DNA from: Fervidibacter canadensis
Lineage (GTDB): Bacteria; Armatimonadota; Fervidibacteria; Fervidibacterales; Fervidibacteraceae
Direction of reading: 5' to 3'
Assembly (NCBI GenBank): GCA_041446545.1
Contig: JBGOEJ010000004.1
Span: forward strand, 1-64,000
Length of the DNA: 64,000 nt
Shown piece by piece: positions 61,004 through 64,000 of the stretch; within the stretch, counting starts at the first letter, position 1, and each line of letters begins with the position of its first letter. The position numbers were made by a program, and so were the translations under genes. Under the pieces are notes generated by a model. It was not told where the DNA came from. It saw only the letters and a list, made by a program, of their open reading frames with translations, and made no database searches.

Positions 61004-62497
61004 ATGAAGGCGCTAACTTTTCTCGGCACGGGCAAATACGAAACCGTCACTTATGTTTGGCGAGACGAGCAAGGTGAGCGGTCTTGGAAGACCCATCTTT
61101 TTCCCGAAGCCATCGCCCGCATCTTCAAGCCTGAGAAACTTATCGTCTTCGTGACCCCACAAGCAAAGGCGCACAAAAACTTTCAAACGCTTGCGCAACG
61201 ATTGGGCGATTTGATGAAGGCTGTGGACATCCCTGAGGGCAAATCGGAAGCGGAATTTTGGGAACTCTTTGAACGGGTCGCTTCGGTGGTGAGCGAGGGA
61301 GACACCATCCTTTTGGACATCACCCATGCCTTCCGATCCATCCCGACGATTGTCTTTGCCGTCGCCACTTACCTTCGGCGGGTAAAGAATGCCCGCGTGG
61401 GGGGTCCCAAACTGCCGGGCATCGTCTACGGGGCTTTTGATGCGCGGGATGAAAACAAACGAGCACCTATCTTTGACCTGACGCCGATTTTGGATTTGTT
61501 GGATTGGTTGAGCGGAGTGGAGTTCTTCCTTCAACGCAGCGATGCTACCTTGTTGGCGGAACGGCTACAAAGTATTCACCGACAAGCGTGGCAAACTCGG
61601 TCAGGCGATGAATTGCCGAGGCACTTGCAGCCCGTCGCAAATAAGTTGCGACTGCTTTCGCAGGCTTTTCTTCTGGCACGCCCGCTTGATGTGATGCGCC
61701 ACGCCCATGAGTTGCTACCGATGCTAAAAGAAATGGCTGTGGATGCAGAGAAATGGGCGAAACCTTTCGCTGCCGTTTTGGAACAAATCCGCTTGAAAGC
61801 CCAAAAGTTCGCCCACGATGCGCCTGACCGACTGGACAAGGAGAACCTGCAAAAGCAACTGGCGTTGATGGAGCATTTCGTGGAGAAAGGCTTATGGATG
61901 CAGGCGACATTGTTGGCGAGGGAATGGGTTGTCAGTTGGGTGGCGCTTCAACGGGGCAGTGGCGATTGGTTGGACAGGAAATACCGCGAGGGTGAAATTG
62001 AGAAGGCACTCGGTGCGGCAGGGCAAAGACTTCGGCAGCCAAGCGAAGAAGTGCCTGATTGGTTTGACGAAATGCCGAAAAGCGAGGAAGTCGCCAAACT
62101 GTGGGATTGGCTCGGCGGTCTCCGCAACGATTTGGCGCATTGCGGGATGCGCAAGGACGCTGCTGGCATCGCAAGCATTGAGCAGCGGGTAAGGGAAATC
62201 CCGCAACGCCTGAAAGCGCTCATGGACGATGTGCCTGAGCGGGTGCTTTACGGCGGTCGGGTCGTCATTGACCTGAAGAACCTTTACGGCGAGGTCGCCA
62301 AACTGGACGAACTGCCGATTTATCTTGAGCGGGCGAAGGAGTTAGCAGGGGAGGGTAACGAGGTGGTGCTGACGGGTCAAGCGCCCATTTGGCTTTACCT
62401 TGCTGTCGCCCACGCATTGCATGGCAAAACGCGTCGTTTGCTTTACGCGTCTCCGACGACTGGCGAGGTTCTCATCTTTGACCATTCGGCACGATGA
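61004..62497 (+). CDS. CARF-HEPN ribonuclease (Csx1/TM1812 type) with a Csx3-like C-terminal domain
   Basis: 497 residues. The N-terminal CARF domain has FLGTGKYETVTYVW, HLFPEAIARIFKPEKLIVFVT and ILLDITHAFRSIPTIVFAV, as in the TM1812 family. The HEPN active site is LRNDLAHCGM (Arg374-x4-His379), so it is likely an RNase activated by cyclic oligoadenylate. After it, a separate domain reads VVIDLKNLYGEVAK and EVVLTGQAPIWLYLAVAHALHG, then LYASPTTGEVLIFDHS. This resembles Csx3/Crn3 ring nucleases that degrade the activator. If so, the effector carries its own off-switch. Start ATG 61004 after AAGGAGGCG. It is the last gene of the cmr operon. Confidence 0.8.
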   Translation: MKALTFLGTGKYETVTYVWRDEQGERSWKTHLFPEAIARIFKPEKLIVFVTPQAKAHKNFQTLAQRLGDLMKAVDIPEGKSEAEFWELFERVASVVSEGDTILLDITHAFRSIPTIVFAVATYLRRVKNARVGGPKLPGIVYGAFDARDENKRAPIFDLTPILDLLDWLSGVEFFLQRSDATLLAERLQSIHRQAWQTRSGDELPRHLQPVANKLRLLSQAFLLARPLDVMRHAHELLPMLKEMAVDAEKWAKPFAAVLEQIRLKAQKFAHDAPDRLDKENLQKQLALMEHFVEKGLWMQATLLAREWVVSWVALQRGSGDWLDRKYREGEIEKALGAAGQRLRQPSEEVPDWFDEMPKSEEVAKLWDWLGGLRNDLAHCGMRKDAAGIASIEQRVREIPQRLKALMDDVPERVLYGGRVVIDLKNLYGEVAKLDELPIYLERAKELAGEGNEVVLTGQAPIWLYLAVAHALHGKTRRLLYASPTTGEVLIFDHSAR

Positions 62498-62562
62498 GCG
62501 AAATGCCAGAAAGGCGTCGGAAATCTTGCGCCACGAAGACCACGAACGAAGGCGCACGCGAG

Positions 62563-62595
62563 GCGTCTGACGCAGCGGCTGCAATCGGTTTTTTT
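62563..62595 (+). terminator. Possible terminator of the cmr operon
   Basis: A short GC-rich hairpin region (GCGT-CTG-ACGC) is followed by GCAGCGGCTGC and a run of seven T (62589-62595). It lies 66 bases after the CARF-HEPN stop. The hairpin is small, so the call is tentative. Confidence 0.35.
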
Positions 62596-62629
62596 CGTTT
62601 GGCTTAAAGAGAGAAAGGGGTGTCAAGGT

Positions 62630-63406
62630 ATGACGCCTGTATTTGCGTTGGAAATCGCTGATGCCGAGTTGCGGGATTACCTTGCGGTGAATTTGAGTCG
62701 CATTCAGGAACTCTTTTCACCCCGCCACCTCATCGCCTTCGGCTCTCGCGTCAACGGGACGGCAAGACCCGACAGCGACCTTGACTTGATCATCGTCTCC
62801 GATGCTTTTGAAGGCATCCCTTTTGGGGAGCGGTCAAGGCGGTTCAACGAACTAATTCCTTGGCATCTGCGGGTGGATGCATGGTGTTTGACGGTGAAGG
62901 AGTTTGAAGTGCAGCGAAGGCAAGTAAGTTTGGTGGTGCAGGCGTGTCGGGAAGGGGTTTGGATTTTGAGGGGAGAGTTTTTGCCTGATAGTGAGGTGAA
63001 CGGCGTCATGACACCAGAGGAGCAGGCGCGGGAATTGATGGCGCAAGGCGATCATGATTTGGCTGCCGCCAGAGCCAACTTCAATCTTGACCTTTACGAC
63101 ATCGCCACTTTCCTCGCCCAGCAAGCGGCGGAGAAGTTTTTAAAGGCGTTGTATCTTTTCCGTTTCCAGACCCTTCCGCCTCGAACTCATGACTTGGAGC
63201 GCTTAGCCAATGCCTTGGGGGCGCCTCCTGAGATCGTGGCGTTGGGGAGACCGCTGACGGATGATTACATCCGAAGCCGATATGGGGATGCAGCGGGGAT
63301 GGCGCCCTACAAACTTTTTGATGCTGCCATCGCTCAAGAACGCCTTCAACAAGCCGAAAAAATTCGTGAGTGGGTGCAAAGTTGCCTTTCAGGGGCGCAA
63401 CCGTGA
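62630..63406 (+). CDS. MNT-HEPN fusion protein
   Basis: 258 residues. The N-terminal part holds an MNT motif (IAFGSRVNGTARPDSDLDLIIV with GS and D-x-D). After about residue 125 a HEPN domain begins: ARELMAQGDHDLAAARANFN, then FLAQQAAEKFLKALYLFR and THDLERLANAL. The two are usually separate genes, as at 56799-57742, so this is a fused version. It may act as a self-contained RNase/AMPylation unit. Start ATG 62630 after AAAGGGGTG. It follows the cmr operon and precedes spoVR. Confidence 0.85.
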   Translation: MTPVFALEIADAELRDYLAVNLSRIQELFSPRHLIAFGSRVNGTARPDSDLDLIIVSDAFEGIPFGERSRRFNELIPWHLRVDAWCLTVKEFEVQRRQVSLVVQACREGVWILRGEFLPDSEVNGVMTPEEQARELMAQGDHDLAAARANFNLDLYDIATFLAQQAAEKFLKALYLFRFQTLPPRTHDLERLANALGAPPEIVALGRPLTDDYIRSRYGDAAGMAPYKLFDAAIAQERLQQAEKIREWVQSCLSGAQP

Positions 63407-63445
63407 TTTTGAAGGCGGAAACATCGGCGGCAGGCGCTTATCGCC

Positions 63446-63475
63446 TTAACCGAATGGGCGTTGGGTGCTTATAAT
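63446..63475 (+). promoter_or_regulatory. Promoter of spoVR
   Basis: TTAACC (63446-63451), an 18-base spacer and perfect TATAAT (63470-63475). The start codon at 63501 follows 25 bases later with GAGGTG. Confidence 0.55.
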
Positions 63476-63500
63476 TGCTGGCGACAGCGAGGTGAACGCC

Positions 63501-64000
63501 ATGAGTTTGCCGCCTGAACTGGAGAAGGCGCGGCGGGAGATAGAGGCGATTGCCCGCGACTACGGGTTGGACTTTTTCCCTGTCGTCTTTGAGTTGGTCA
63601 GTTACAAGCAGATGCACCAACTCGCTGCTTACACGGGCTTCCCCGTCCGCTATCCTCATTGGCGCTGGGGCATGGAGTATGAGCGCATCCGCAAGAGTTA
63701 CACCTACGGCTTGCAGGTCATCCACGAGATGGTCATCAACAACAATCCTTGCTACGCCTACTTGCTCTCCAACAACACGATGCTGGAGCACAAGATGGTC
63801 ATGGCGCATGTCTATGCCCACGCCGACTTTTTCAAGAACAACCAATGGTTCGCCCACACCAACCGAAAGATGCTGGACGAGATGGCGAACCACGCCGTCC
63901 GCGTGCAACGCTACATTGAACGCTATGGCGAGGAGCGGGTGGAGAGTTTCATTGACCTTTGCCTGTCCATTGAGGACATGATTGACTTCCACGCTGCTCA
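63501..64000 (+). CDS. spoVR: SpoVR family protein (3' truncated by window)
   Basis: The first 166 residues are visible. ARREIEAIARDYGLDFFPVVFEL, EMVINNNPCYAYLLSNN and VMAHVYAHADFFKNN are the SpoVR signatures. Despite the name, such proteins also occur in non-sporulating bacteria, often together with PrkA and YeaH/YhbH. The gene runs off the window end. Start ATG 63501 after GAGGTGAACGCC. Confidence 0.93.
   Translation, partial: MSLPPELEKARREIEAIARDYGLDFFPVVFELVSYKQMHQLAAYTGFPVRYPHWRWGMEYERIRKSYTYGLQVIHEMVINNNPCYAYLLSNNTMLEHKMVMAHVYAHADFFKNNQWFAHTNRKMLDEMANHAVRVQRYIERYGEERVESFIDLCLSIEDMIDFHAA

Noticed and set aside
52100..62630. CRISPR array near the Cmr operon
   Set aside because: I looked for regularly spaced repeats in all non-coding gaps of this region and saw none; gaps are too short (about 130 bases at most).

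Overview
The window is a bacterial chromosome segment of fairly high GC content, with tightly packed genes and strong AGGAGG-type ribosome binding sites. It shows a complete housekeeping complement (uvrA, rnhB, hemA, lon, clpX, clpP, tig, gltA, rnpB, tyrS, galU, sfsA). Two type IV prepilin-like DUF1559 proteins, a GH172/DUF2961 protein, a Uma2 protein, a large HEAT-repeat cytochrome and a stand-alone type III-B CRISPR effector operon together suggest a thermophilic Armatimonadota-like (for example Fervidibacteria-like) or Planctomycetes/Chloroflexi-like bacterium. That placement is inference from gene content, not from a marker-gene tree.

Layout. 1-9316: the tail of a stalk-domain protein; uvrA; an AT-richer two-gene insert (secreted amidase and TolB-like protein) flanked by an exact 132-bp duplication of the uvrA 5' end; a small zinc protein; a restriction-modification pair. 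9407-22073 (minus strand): rnhB, a DUF255 thioredoxin-domain protein, a CcsA/HemX-like protein, Uma2, a TlpA-type thioredoxin with an in-frame UGA, hemA, a HEPN/nucleotidyltransferase pair, a siroheme-synthase N-domain protein, and ccmF-ccmE-ccmD-ccmC. This is essentially a heme and cytochrome c maturation cluster. 22195-29459: an orphan protein, lon-clpX-clpP-tig and tRNA-Gly(CCC). 29714-39062: a 1378-residue cytochrome-like protein, a copper/CHRD lipoprotein, an M16-like protein, a SAM hydroxide adenosyltransferase, a tiny membrane protein with an in-frame UGA followed by FmdB, a PH-domain protein and a class I aldolase. 39216-52100: two DUF1559 prepilins, a methyltransferase, gltA, rnpB, a membrane phosphatase-like protein, tyrS, a HAD phosphatase, queE, galU, sfsA, archease and GH172. 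52165-62497: a CARF-HTH regulator, cmr1-cmr2-[MNT-HEPN]-cmr3-cmr4-cmr5-cmr6, then a CARF-HEPN ribonuclease with an apparent Csx3-like tail. 62630-64000: an MNT-HEPN fusion and the start of spoVR.

Main discoveries. (1) Two genes appear to encode selenoproteins. A TlpA-like thioredoxin has UGA at the first catalytic Cys of its CGPC motif (WUGPC), and a 57-residue membrane protein has UGA followed by Met-Ser-Asp-Ala-Cys. In each case a perfect 8-10 bp hairpin with a G-first three-base loop lies 17 or 20 nt after the UGA, which matches the bacterial SECIS consensus. (2) The Cmr operon carries an embedded HEPN/MNT module and a CARF-HEPN effector that seems fused to its own ring-nuclease-like domain. 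No array, cas6 or cas1/2 is present in the window. (3) Arrays of exactly four heptamers (28 nt) are embedded in coding sequences of uvrA, rnhB, the DUF255 gene and ccmF, sometimes as inverted pairs. (4) The uvrA 5' end has been rebuilt by an insertion that left a 132-bp direct repeat. (5) Two secreted-protein genes have single-base frameshifts just after the signal peptide.
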